Origin: Chitinophagales bacterium
Lineage (GTDB): Bacteria > Bacteroidota > Bacteroidia > Chitinophagales > Saprospiraceae
DNA: 64,000 nucleotides
Assembly (NCBI GenBank): GCA_022360175.1
Contig: JAKSDI010000021.1
Span: forward strand, 1-64,000
Direction: 5' to 3'
Shown: positions 42,450 through 52,000 of the stretch, one piece after another
Layout of the letters: each line of letters opens with the position of its first letter
How positions within the stretch are numbered: the first letter of the stretch is position 1
The notes under the pieces: model-generated
Databases searched by the model: none
The model's input: the letters and a program-made list of their open reading frames with translations, nothing else
What the model was told of the DNA's origin: nothing
Translations under genes and position numbers: made by a program

Positions 42450-45245
42450 ATGCATTTGAAAACAACTTTTATTTTTCTCAGTACTTTTCTGTTTGCTACG
42501 CTTTTGAGTGCAAGTAGTGTTGAAGTCACCGGGATTGTTCGGGATGGCGAAACACAATTGCCTTTGGAAGGAGTAGCCGTTACACTCGACAGTACTACAG
42601 CTACAACACTAACCAATAGTAAAGGTGAGTTTGTTTTTTACAATGTAGGAGAAGGAGAACATACCTTTTCATTTAATATGGATGGATATGTATACCAATC
42701 ACTACGCACAGGGATTACTGGAGAAGAAAGCATTTCTCTGGGGGTTATCGAATTGATTTCTGTGCAGCGAGAGACAGGGATTTTGAACAAGGAAGATTTT
42801 ATACCAACGATTTCGCTGGCAGATGAAGACCTTGCTGCGGACAACGAAAATCAAAATATTTCAGGTATTCTTTCTGCATCTCGTGATGTATTTGTTAGTG
42901 CAGCAGCTTTTACTTTTGGGCCTGCTCGTTTTCGTATTCGTGGCTATGATTCTGAAAATACTTATGTATATATTAATGGTATTCCTTTTAATGAATTGGA
43001 GAATGGCCGTGTTTTCTGGAGTGCATGGGGCGGATTGAATGATGTGACCCGTAATCGGGAAACAGAAATAGGCCTAAGCCCAACTCGTTTTTCTTATGGA
43101 GGAGTAGGAGGTTCGACAGCCCTTGACACCAGGGCTTCTTCGCAACGGGAGCAAATACGCCTTACCCAATCATTTTCTAATCGTAGTTATAATTTGCGTA
43201 CGATGCTAACCTGGTCTACAGGTATGTTGGAAAATGGATGGGCTTTCAGCCTGTCTGGCTCTCACCGTTATGCAGGAGAAGGGTATGCTCCTGGTACATT
43301 TTATGACTCCTGGTCTTATTTCCTTTCTGTTGATAAGAAACTGGGCGAAAATCATCTTCTCAATTTGAATGTTTTTGGAGCGCCTACCAAACGCGGGCGA
43401 AATGGAGCGGGTGTGCCTCAGTTGTATGATTTGGCGAGGACCAATTATTATAACCCTTACTGGGGGTATCAAAATGGTGAAAAACGCAACTCAAGAATAT
43501 CTGATGTACATCAGCCAGTTGGTATTCTTCGTCATGATTGGACTATCAGCCCATCAGCCAGCTTAACTACTGCGGTAAGTTATCAGGCAGGCCATAATGC
43601 CAGTAGTGCAATTGATTGGTTTGATGCACCAGACCCACGTCCTGATTATTATCGCTATTTACCTAACTATTATGAGCTAAATGGAGAAACAGCAGCTGCT
43701 GCTGCGAGAGAAGAGTTGTTGCGTAATAATGAAAATGAGCGTCAGTTAAATTGGGATGCGCTTTATGAAGCCAACCATTTTAGCCAGTTGGATGAAAAAT
43801 ATGACTTCTTACTTGATGGGCAAGAGGTAGAAGGCAAGTGGTCTCAGTATATACTTGAAGATCGTCGTTACGATACTAAGGAATTCAACTTCTACTCTAA
43901 CTATCAACAATCAATCACAGATCAGTTAACCATTAGTGGTGGTTTGTCTTATCGCAGTCAGACGCAGCATGTATTTAAAGTGGTTAAAGATCTATTGGGA
44001 GGTGATTATACGGTAGATGTTGATAGATTTGTTTTGCGTGATTCCCTAGTTGAAAACCCTAATGTAGCGCAGAATGATTTGAATAACCCAAACAGGATTA
44101 TTCGTGAAGGAGATGAATTTGGATACAACTATGATATGGATATTCGCGAAACCAGCTTTTGGGCTCAAAGCGAATTGTCTTTAAAGAAATTTGATCTGTT
44201 TCTTGCCGCTAATGTATCGAATACTCGTTTTTGGAGAACAGGGCATTATGTTAATGGCCGTTTTCCGGATGAATCATTTGGGGAATCAGAAAAGCAAAGC
44301 TTCAATAATTATGGCGTAAAAGGAGGCTTGACATATAAGATTGATGGTAGAAATTACTTGTTTGCAAATGCTAGTTACTCAACGCGTGCACCATATACTC
44401 GTAATGCATATGTATCACCTCGTACTCGTGATCAGCTAGCTCCTGACCTAACCAGCGAGAAAATCATGTCTGGAGAAGCAGGGTATTTATTGCGTTCTCC
44501 ATCCTTGAAAGCCAGAGCATCAGCTTATTATACTCAATTTAGTGATCGTACTCAAAACTATCGCTTTTATATAGACAACCTTGGTTTTGGTACGATTGTA
44601 TGGACGGGAGTAGACCAGCTGAACTATGGTGCTGAATTAGCAGTTGAAGCTAAGATTACTTCCAGCTTTAGCATCAGTGCGGTAGCAGCATTGGGCGATT
44701 ATCGCTATAATGATGAAGCTCGTGTATACCGATTTGAAGATGTAAGAGCGAATAACGAGGTTGTGTTCGGGCCAGATGGAGATATTTTATATCTAGATGG
44801 ACTACAAGTCTCTAATGGGCCTCAAAATGCTTACACATTAGGCCTTCAACTACGTCCAAAAGGCTATTGGTTTGCCTATTTGAATTTTAACTATTTTGAT
44901 CGTGTATTCATTGCTCCTTACCCACTAAATCGCTGGAAAGAAACAGTAGTTGGTTTGGACTCTGAATCTCCACAATACGATAATATCATCAATCCTTACC
45001 AACCAGATGGAGCTTATACTGTAGATTTCTTTGGTGGTAAGTCGTTCAAGTTTGGAGACGACCTGTTTTTGTATCTAAATGTAGGAGTAAATAACCTACT
45101 GGATAATCAGGATTTTATCACGGGAGGTTTTGAACAGTTCCGTTTTGATTTTGATGTCAGAGAAGGAGAGGATACAAATTTCCAACCTCGTTATTATTAT
45201 CTATTTGGCCGCAATTATTTCATCAATGTGAGCCTTAAGTTTTAA
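42450..45245 (+). CDS. TonB-dependent outer-membrane receptor
   Basis: The 931-residue receptor has a signal peptide (MHLKTTFIFLSTFLFATLLS) and a carboxypeptidase-regulatory-like domain (VEVTGIVRDGETQLPLEGVA, about 24-105). A plug domain (FTFGPARFRIRGYDSENTYV) and a barrel ending in NYFINVSLKF follow, with a terminal phenylalanine. It is followed 70 bases later by a DUF5689 lipoprotein gene. This pairing recurs in Bacteroidota where a receptor works with a surface lipoprotein that helps capture the ligand. The divergent neighbour is an exported nuclease-like enzyme. DNA or a nucleotide breakdown product is a possible ligand by context only. Confidence 0.94.
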   Translation: MHLKTTFIFLSTFLFATLLSASSVEVTGIVRDGETQLPLEGVAVTLDSTTATTLTNSKGEFVFYNVGEGEHTFSFNMDGYVYQSLRTGITGEESISLGVIELISVQRETGILNKEDFIPTISLADEDLAADNENQNISGILSASRDVFVSAAAFTFGPARFRIRGYDSENTYVYINGIPFNELENGRVFWSAWGGLNDVTRNRETEIGLSPTRFSYGGVGGSTALDTRASSQREQIRLTQSFSNRSYNLRTMLTWSTGMLENGWAFSLSGSHRYAGEGYAPGTFYDSWSYFLSVDKKLGENHLLNLNVFGAPTKRGRNGAGVPQLYDLARTNYYNPYWGYQNGEKRNSRISDVHQPVGILRHDWTISPSASLTTAVSYQAGHNASSAIDWFDAPDPRPDYYRYLPNYYELNGETAAAAAREELLRNNENERQLNWDALYEANHFSQLDEKYDFLLDGQEVEGKWSQYILEDRRYDTKEFNFYSNYQQSITDQLTISGGLSYRSQTQHVFKVVKDLLGGDYTVDVDRFVLRDSLVENPNVAQNDLNNPNRIIREGDEFGYNYDMDIRETSFWAQSELSLKKFDLFLAANVSNTRFWRTGHYVNGRFPDESFGESEKQSFNNYGVKGGLTYKIDGRNYLFANASYSTRAPYTRNAYVSPRTRDQLAPDLTSEKIMSGEAGYLLRSPSLKARASAYYTQFSDRTQNYRFYIDNLGFGTIVWTGVDQLNYGAELAVEAKITSSFSISAVAALGDYRYNDEARVYRFEDVRANNEVVFGPDGDILYLDGLQVSNGPQNAYTLGLQLRPKGYWFAYLNFNYFDRVFIAPYPLNRWKETVVGLDSESPQYDNIINPYQPDGAYTVDFFGGKSFKFGDDLFLYLNVGVNNLLDNQDFITGGFEQFRFDFDVREGEDTNFQPRYYYLFGRNYFINVSLKF

Positions 45246-45315
45246 CAAAGTTGAGATTTGGAAATTCATCCAATTTCAGCATCATTCAATTTGAAAGCTA
45301 TAAAAATCAATCATA

Positions 45316-47340
45316 ATGAAACTCGATTTGCAAAAGATTTTCTTTCTATTCAGCTTGTTAGCAGTGGTGACACTTCCATCTTGTGTAGATTTGGAATATG
45401 ACGAGCCAGATACGTCTGGTACGCCCCTTACTATTGAAGCAAATACAACTATCCAGGACCTGAAAAACCTATACATTCCTGGTAGCCCAACTGTTATTGA
45501 AGAAGAAGTTATTATTCGTGGTATCGTGACCGCTAATGATCGCTCGGGCAACCTTTATCGTACTTTCTATCTTCAGGATTCAACTGCAGGTGTAGAAGTT
45601 CAAGTAGCACTTACCAGCTCTTACAACTTTTATCTGGTAGGCCGTGAATTGGCAATTGATTGTCAAGGCCTGGTATTAGGTGAATACAATGGAGTAATAT
45701 ATCTTGGTGGATATCTTTATGGAGAAGGTGGCGCCTCGCAAACAGGATTGATTGTTGACTACAATGAGCGAATCTACAGAGGCGAATTAGTGGGCGCTCC
45801 AGCACCAGCAGTGAAATCAATCAATCAATTAGTAACAAACGATATCGGACGTTTAATTCAGCTTGATGATGTAGAGTTTGCTCTTGATGAATTAAATATG
45901 ACCTATTCAGATGTAATTGGGCAGCAAACTTTGAATCGTACTATTGTAGATTGTAATGGAAATGAGATCGAATTACGTACTAGTGGTTATGCTGATTTTG
46001 CTGGAGAAATAGTTGCTTCCGGCAATGGTACTGCTGTTGGTATCTATACTGTTTATCGGGATACCCGCCAGTTGTATATTCGCGATTTGAATGACATCAT
46101 GATGGATAGTACTCGCTGTGATGGTAGTGGTGGTACCGGTGAGGTGACACTGATGACTATTAAAGAATTGCGTGATGCTTTTGCTGAAGGCACAACTTCA
46201 GGGCCTGCGGCAAAGAAAATCCGTGGTGTTGTAATTTCTGATAGAGACAATGGAAATATTAATGGACTGAACATGGTGATTCAGGATGCTACAGCAGGTA
46301 TCTTGGTACGTTTTCAGGATGACCATAACTTTAATCTAAATGAAGAAGTTGAAGTGATCGTTTCAGGTCAGGAATTATCAGAATACAATGGTTTGTTGCA
46401 AGTAAATTATATACCTAATACCCTGGCAACTTCTATGGGAGCTGGTACCGCACCAACTCCTAAAGCAGTGACTATACAGGAAATATTGGATGATTTTGAA
46501 AGCTACGAATCTACCCTTGTTAGCATTGAAGGTGCAAGCATTTCGGGAAATGCTACTTTCTCAGGAAATACGACAGTTACAGATGCAAGTGGTAGCATAG
46601 GCATGTATACCGCTTTTGGAGCATCTTTTGCTAATTCAGCGGTACCGGGAGAGCAAGTTACTTTAACTGCTATCGTATCTGAATTCAATGATCCACAGCT
46701 TAACATGCGTAATATTACGGATGCAGGCGGTGAGATTATGGAAGTAGAGTTGAATAATTTAATGGAAGTACGAGAGTATTTTGAAACAGGAGCAAGTATA
46801 GTCCCTAATAATACAACTATTACCGGAGTTGTGATCTCAGATAGAGATAATCTGAATACACATCCTCAAAATATCATCATTCAAGATGAATCGGGTGGAT
46901 TGGTTGTTCGCTTTGATGGAGAGCATAACTTCTCTTATGGTGAAGAGGTAGAAATTGTAGTTGACGGTCAAGAACTTTCAGAGTATAATGGTTTATTCCA
47001 GGTAAATAATGTGCCTTTATCAAACGCTACCAGCCTTGGAAATGGTACTTTACCTACTCCTCGACAAGCTACGGTTGAAGAGATTATAGCCAACCTGGAA
47101 GATTGGGAATCAACAGTAGTTGAAATCACAGATGTTGCTTTTGCTCAATCAGGAGTTTTTGAAGGAAATAGTACTCTGACATTACAAGATCAAACAGGAC
47201 AGCTAGGAGCATATATCAGAACACAAGCATCTTTTGCCGGTTCTTCTTTACCTAGTGGTACCTTTGCTTTGACTTCTATTGTTTCTCAGTTTGGCGATCC
47301 TCAACTGACCATTAGAAGTTTGAATGATATTCAGCAGTAA
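45316..47340 (+). CDS. DUF5689 lipoprotein with internal 200-residue duplication
   Basis: The 674-residue protein has a lipoprotein signal ending in LPSC (C23). Three OB-fold-like DUF5689 units follow. Units two and three are clearly duplicated: GVVISDRDN occurs at 304-312 and 504-512, and GQELSEYNGL at 351-360 and 551-560, both exactly 200 residues apart. The first unit is more diverged (IIRGIVTANDRSGN at 67-80, CQGLVLGEYNG at 116-126). Such proteins sit on the outer membrane and are thought to bind ligands or nucleic acids, though activity is unproven. It lies 70 bases after a TonB receptor gene and ends in a Rho-independent terminator at 47375. Confidence 0.88.
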   Translation: MKLDLQKIFFLFSLLAVVTLPSCVDLEYDEPDTSGTPLTIEANTTIQDLKNLYIPGSPTVIEEEVIIRGIVTANDRSGNLYRTFYLQDSTAGVEVQVALTSSYNFYLVGRELAIDCQGLVLGEYNGVIYLGGYLYGEGGASQTGLIVDYNERIYRGELVGAPAPAVKSINQLVTNDIGRLIQLDDVEFALDELNMTYSDVIGQQTLNRTIVDCNGNEIELRTSGYADFAGEIVASGNGTAVGIYTVYRDTRQLYIRDLNDIMMDSTRCDGSGGTGEVTLMTIKELRDAFAEGTTSGPAAKKIRGVVISDRDNGNINGLNMVIQDATAGILVRFQDDHNFNLNEEVEVIVSGQELSEYNGLLQVNYIPNTLATSMGAGTAPTPKAVTIQEILDDFESYESTLVSIEGASISGNATFSGNTTVTDASGSIGMYTAFGASFANSAVPGEQVTLTAIVSEFNDPQLNMRNITDAGGEIMEVELNNLMEVREYFETGASIVPNNTTITGVVISDRDNLNTHPQNIIIQDESGGLVVRFDGEHNFSYGEEVEIVVDGQELSEYNGLFQVNNVPLSNATSLGNGTLPTPRQATVEEIIANLEDWESTVVEITDVAFAQSGVFEGNSTLTLQDQTGQLGAYIRTQASFAGSSLPSGTFALTSIVSQFGDPQLTIRSLNDIQQ

Positions 47341-47374
47341 AACCAAATATTTTAGTTTTTGTTATAGCAACAAG

Positions 47375-47407
47375 AAGGGAGCAATGCAAAGGTATTGTTC
47401 CCTTTTT
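47375..47407 (+). terminator. Rho-independent terminator after the DUF5689 gene
   Basis: AAGGGAGCAAT (47375-47385) pairs with ATTGTTCCCTT (47394-47404) with one G-T pair and an eight-base loop, followed by T residues. It closes the receptor-DUF5689 operon 35 bases after the stop and lies before the trmN6 start at 47435. Confidence 0.8.
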
Positions 47408-47434
47408 GATTGTTTTGTAATTACTATATTAATC

Positions 47435-48181
47435 ATGGGAGTTAAGGATAAAACCGTCGATGTATTTCGTTTCAAGCAGTTTTCAATTCAGCAAGATCGC
47501 TGTTCTATGAAAGTTGGTACTGATGGCATCTTGCTTGGTGCCTGGGCTGATATAAAAGAGAAAGAACGAATATTGGATGTTGGAGCGGGGACTGGCCTGA
47601 TTGCTATAATGTTGGCACAGCGTACAGAAGAACAAGTGCAAATTGATGCGGTGGAAATTGAGGAACGTTTCGGTGAGCAAGCCCGGGAGAATATGATGAA
47701 CTCTCCCTGGAGTGATCGTTTAAACTGCGTGAGTAATTCTGTGCAGGATTATGCTAGAATTACTAATCATAAGTATGATCTCATTGTAAGTAATCCTCCT
47801 TTTTTTACTGGAGGAACTTTCTCTCACAATCAAGATCGAAATAGTGTAAGACATACAGTGAAATTGCCTCACGGAGAACTTTTATTATCTGCTCGTAATC
47901 TGTTAAATGAAAATGGCCGTTTAGCTGTGATCTTGCCTTTTCTTGAAGGATTGCGTTTTCAGGAACTTGCCACAAACTATAATTTGTATTGCAGCAGGAT
48001 GACAGAAGTGCGTCCTAATCCCCGGAAGAACATCGAAAGATTAATGATGGAGTTTTCATTGACGCCTGGATCTCTGGAAAAAAATGAATTGGTAATTCAA
48101 ACTCAGAAGCACAATGAATGGACAGATGCCTATAGAAATCTGACCGGAGCATTTTATCTAAATATTGATCCACCTGCCTAA
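47435..48181 (+). CDS. trmN6: tRNA1(Val) (adenine(37)-N6)-methyltransferase
   Basis: The 248-residue enzyme is started at ATG 47435 (MGVKDKTVDVFRFKQFSIQQ). A longer frame from 47324 would run through the terminator. It matches the YfiC/TrmN6 family: FRFKQFSIQQDRCSMKVGTD, GILLGAWADI, SAM motif I ILDVGAGTGLIAIMLAQR, and the N6-adenine catalytic tetrad in IVSNPPFFTGG. It methylates A37 of one valine tRNA. The last base of its stop codon is also the first base of a MITE-like element (48181-48442), but length is normal for the family. Confidence 0.94.
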   Translation: MGVKDKTVDVFRFKQFSIQQDRCSMKVGTDGILLGAWADIKEKERILDVGAGTGLIAIMLAQRTEEQVQIDAVEIEERFGEQARENMMNSPWSDRLNCVSNSVQDYARITNHKYDLIVSNPPFFTGGTFSHNQDRNSVRHTVKLPHGELLLSARNLLNENGRLAVILPFLEGLRFQELATNYNLYCSRMTEVRPNPRKNIERLMMEFSLTPGSLEKNELVIQTQKHNEWTDAYRNLTGAFYLNIDPPA

Positions 48182-48442
48182 GAGCATATTTGGGAATTTG
48201 TTCTTTGAGACGATTTTGTCATTAATGGGATTAGATGAGGCCTGAACAAGCGAACTCGTAGAGCAAAAGTCTTGAAGACTTTTGAGCGAGTGAACCGCAT
48301 GACGGATGGGCTGCATCGATTTTAGCCATCCGCGTGCCGCTGTAGCTTTAGCGGAGGAGCAAGCTAAATGAGCGTTCTTCCAACAAAATATAAGCCGATT
48401 AGTGACGGAATAAGTCCGATTAATAAATCCCAAACATGCTCT
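48181..48442. mobile_element. MITE-like structured element with terminal inverted repeats
   Basis: The ends read AGAGCATATTTGGGA (48181-48195) and, inverted, AGAGCATGTTTGGGA (48428-48442). Weaker pairing continues for roughly 30 more bases on each side. Inside are a perfect 9+1+9 palindrome (AAAAGTCTT-G-AAGACTTTT, 48265-48283), a CGGATGG(G)CT/AGCCATCCG stem (near 48302-48331) and a CCGCT/AGCGG stem (near 48338-48356). No transposase frame fits in 262 bases and no certain target-site duplication was found. The 429-base gap 48182-48610 is otherwise filled by the stem-loops listed next. It is either a non-autonomous transposon or a structured RNA. Confidence 0.6.
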
Positions 48443-48450
48443 AAATAAAA

Positions 48451-48475
48451 AGGAACTACTGGTGCTGTAGTTCCT
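48451..48475. terminator. Terminator-like stem-loop
   Basis: AGGAACTAC (48451-48459) pairs perfectly with GTAGTTCCT (48467-48475) around a seven-base loop, with A-rich sequence before and TGTTTTCTTT after. It can stop transcription arriving from trmN6 on the plus strand, and possibly from the other side. Confidence 0.6.
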
Positions 48476-48490
48476 CCTGTTTTCTTTGAA

Positions 48491-48550
48491 GTTGTCTAAA
48501 GTTTTTTGCCGGAAACACTTTTATTAAGCCAGGAAAAAACTTTAGACAAC
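48491..48550. repeat. 17-bp perfect inverted repeat
   Basis: GTTGTCTAAAGTTTTTT (48491-48507) is exactly complementary in reverse to 48534-48550 with a 26-base loop. It is the second of three consecutive stem-loops between the MITE-like element and the small DNA-binding gene. The lack of a T-run after the stem makes a simple terminator less likely. Confidence 0.65.
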
Positions 48551-48566
48551 CCCTTGTTTTACATTC

Positions 48567-48605
48567 ATCAAAAATAGTTTACTGGCTTGTTAAACTATTT
48601 TTGAT
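48567..48605 (-). terminator. Strong stem-loop at the 3' end of the small DNA-binding gene
   Basis: ATCAAAAATAGTTTA (48567-48581) pairs perfectly with 48591-48605 around a nine-base loop, starting five bases after the stop codon of the minus-strand gene at 48611. It is AT-rich but long, and the stem itself supplies T-rich sequence on the exit side. Confidence 0.65.
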
Positions 48606-48610
48606 CTTGC

Positions 48611-48871
48611 TTAATTCGAATTCGCGTTATTGTGCGAAGCTATTATTCTTTGAGCTGCATCGAGAATATCAGTACTTTCAAGATGTACAATACCTCCATC
48701 GGGACCAGGTTGGATGTGAGTACCAACTATTTCACCATTTTCATATTTGTGAGCGCCAAAATAATTCCTGACGGTTTGTTCGGAAATACCTAATTCACTG
48801 GCAATACGGCTCACACTACCAGTTGGCAACTTATGCTTGATATTTCGCAGCTCATCGAATGTAATATGCAT
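48611..48871 (-). CDS. Small helix-turn-helix DNA-binding protein
   Basis: The 86-residue protein starts at ATG 48871 (MHITFDELRNIKHKLPTGSV); a TTG three codons upstream is unlikely. Residues 17-40 form a helix-turn-helix (GSVSRIASELGISEQTVRNY) with FGAHKYENGE just after. The remainder (PGPDGGIVHLESTDILDAAQ) is a short C-terminal extension. I recognise it as a small conserved Bacteroidota family without assigned function, probably a regulator. Two TAAATTTG-type elements lie upstream, at 48977-48984 and, overlapping the start, at 48878-48885. It is flanked on its 3' side by three stem-loops. Confidence 0.85.
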   Translation of the reverse strand: MHITFDELRNIKHKLPTGSVSRIASELGISEQTVRNYFGAHKYENGEIVGTHIQPGPDGGIVHLESTDILDAAQRIIASHNNANSN

Positions 48872-48976
48872 AGATCTCAAATTTAGTTAAGAAATGTTGT
48901 CGCTAATACATATGAAAGTTAAAAAAAATCCCAAATTAATCAAACATAATTTGTTAAATAATGAATTTTTATTGTG

Positions 48977-48984
48977 CAAATTTA
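48977..48984 (-). promoter_or_regulatory. Candidate -7 element TAAATTTG for the small DNA-binding gene
   Basis: The minus strand reads TAAATTTG, a TAnnTTTG match 106 bases before the ATG at 48871. The same octamer recurs at 48878-48885 immediately before the start codon, so a shared binding site for autoregulation is also possible. Confidence 0.4.
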
Positions 48985-49024
48985 GGATACGGAAGATTAA
49001 CTAAATGTGCGCCCTTATTTAGTC

Positions 49025-52000
49025 TTATTTTGGTAGATAAATGGCATCAGCTTGTTTAGATTTGACCATTTCGTTGAAATCTGGAATATCCTTCTCTTTA
49101 AGTCGATAAAATAGCTCAAGCACTTCATCAATCTCTTTTACTAAAGCATTTTTTACTTCGATCGCCTGACTGGTAGGGCGAGCATCCCCAATGCCAACTA
49201 GCGAATTTAAATGTGCGAGCTTATTAGTTAGTTTGATAGGGTAATTTAAAGGGTCTTGGCGACTCTGATTTTTGGTTTGATAAAGAGCCGTTTCAGCTTC
49301 TGTAATAAGTGAATCGATTGCTTTAGCAGCATTTATTAAATCTTCCTTGTCATCCTGGCCTTTCCAATGTGTCGTAAAGTGCTTTAGTTGTTTTCTGATA
49401 GATCGTATATCAATGATAGCCTGATGAGCCTTAGTTACTTTTTCATTAATCTCCAGCATAAATAGTAGCTGTTCGTTAAGGTCATCATCACTGGCACTAA
49501 TCCTTGGGTCTTTGAGTATCTCAAAAGTTTGTGTAAGCGTATCATTATTAATCACTAATTCAACTTTGTAACTTCCAGGGGTAGCTTTAGGACCTGACAT
49601 TCCCGCCCACCATAATACCATACCCTCAAAATCCAATGCTTTGGGATAACGCATGTTCCAGACAAAGCTATTACTGCCAGGAGATAATTTCAGCTTATCT
49701 TCTTTATCCTTTGCTTTATTGGAAAAGGCTTTAATCAACGTATCATTATCTTTTAAGAATCTTAGACTAATATCCTGGCTACTATCTGCAAGTGATTCTG
49801 GCAAGTAGAAGTAGGTCATAACCCCTCCTGGATGATTGAATCCTGCCCCTTTAACTTTATCATTTTGATAGCCATCCATTCTATAAGAGGGGAGTACCTG
49901 GAAAAGATAAGCTTGATCTTCTCTCATTGTTTCATCGTAAGCACGTATCGGGCTGAGGTCGTCTATCATCCATAGGCCCCGCCCTTGAGTAGCTAGAATA
50001 AGTTGCCCACCTTTCAGGGTCATATCTGTAATTGGAACAATAGGAAGATTGAGCTGAAACGAAAGCCAGTTTGCACCATTGTCGAAAGAGAGATACATAC
50101 CTGATTCTGTTCCTGCATACAAAAGGCCTTTTCGCTCAGGATCGGCTCTGACTACTCTGGTGAAATGTTCTTCCTGAATGCCTTTTGTCATCAACTGCCA
50201 GGTTTTCCCGTAATCAGTGGTGTGATAAATATAAGGTTGATAATCACCTAGTTTATATCGAGTACCTGCGACATAAACGCCTCCTTTATTGAAAGGATCT
50301 GCATCAATGCTATTAATCATCATCCACTCAGGCATATTGGACGGAGTGACATTTTCCCAGTGCTCACCATTATTTTTAGAAACGTGAATAAGCCCATCGT
50401 CGGAACCCGTCCATAATAATCCGGACTCGTAAGGTGATTCTATAGCTGCAAATATGGTACAGTAGTATTCGACTCCTGTATTATCCTTTGTAATAGGGCC
50501 TCCGGAAGGGCCGAGCTTGCTTGCATCATTTCGAGTAAGGTCAGGGCTGATTAGTTGCCAGCTTTGCCCTTCATCAGTGCTTAGATGAAGATGATTGGAG
50601 GTAGCATATAATTTTTTAGGATTATGAGGGGAAAAGAAAACCGGGAAATTCCACTGAAAGCGGTACTTCATACCTTCTGCACCATGTCCCATTGGGTTAT
50701 CAGGCCATATGTTGATGGCTCTTCTTTCTTTGGTGCTATGGTTAATGCGAGTTAAATAACCACCATAGCTACCACCGTAAACAATATCATTATTGGTAGG
50801 GTCAATAGCTATATGAGCACTTTCTCCTCCTGCTGTGGATTCCCAATGGTGTTCATTGATTTGACTGCTTTCTGTACGATGCAATATTCTTATAGTCGAA
50901 TTATCTTGTTGAGCAGCATATACGCGATATGGGAAATGATTGTCAGTAGTTACCCTGTAAAACTGAGCAGTTGGTTGATTGTGATAAGTGGTCCAGTTTG
51001 CTCCTCCATCAGTAGAAACCTGTGCCCCTCCATCATCACCAATAATCATACGTTGATTATCTTCAGGGGCAATCCAGAGGTCGTGATGGTCACCATGTGG
51101 TGCTGAGAAAGCTTCAAATGTTTTACCCCCGTCTTTTGACTTGTGATAACGCACATTTACAACATAAACGATATCTTCATCCTGCGTATCAGCATAAATC
51201 CGGCTATAATACCAGGCACGTTGGCGTAATGCACGACTATCATTAATCCTTTTCCAGTTTTCGCCACCATTGTCAGAACGAAAAACGCCTCCTTCATTTG
51301 CTTCAATGATGGCCCATACTCTTTCAGAGTTTTGTGGAGATACCGTGATGCCTATAATGCCTATAGGGCCGTCGGGCATGCCTTCTTTTGGCATTAGGGA
51401 TTCCCAGCTGTCACCTCCATCCGTACTTTTCCAAAGTGCAGAACCTTCTCCTCCGCTTTCAAGGCTATAGGGAGTACGGCGTATACGCCAGGTAGAAGCA
51501 TATATAATGCGAGGGTTGTTGGGGTCAAGTAGTAAGTCGACAGCGCCTGCATCTTCATTCGCGAAGAGGATTTTTTCCCAGCTTTTTCCACCATTTGTAG
51601 TCCTATACACTCCTCTTTCTTCATCACCTTTATATAGGTCACCTAATACAGCTGCATATGCTATCTCTGGATTGCGAGGATGTACCCTGATTCGTGGTAT
51701 ATGCCGAGCCTTCGGTAGGCCTGATTGCTCCCAGCTTTTTCCACCATCCAGGCTTTTCCATATGCCATATCCGAAAGAAACATTGCCTCTTACCGTTTTT
51801 TCACCACCACCAACATAGATGACATTAGGGTCAAGTTCACTAACAGCTATTGCTCCAATAGATCCTCCAAAGTAGCCATCAGATATATTTTCCCAGCTTT
51901 GTCCCGCATTGGTTGTTTTCCAAACGCCACCACCGGTACTTCCAAAGTAGAAAAGATTGGAATTGCCAGGTACGCCAGTGACTGCGCACGAACGGCCGCC

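Noticed and set aside
42188..42557. Minus-strand genes in the gap before the TonB receptor
   Set aside because: The frames come from low-complexity G/T-rich repeats (many H, T and S residues) and have no domain or signal features.
48158..48433. Coding sequence inside the 48.2-48.4 kb element
   Set aside because: The open frame overlaps the terminal inverted repeats and stems, has no protein features, and its composition follows the structured DNA.
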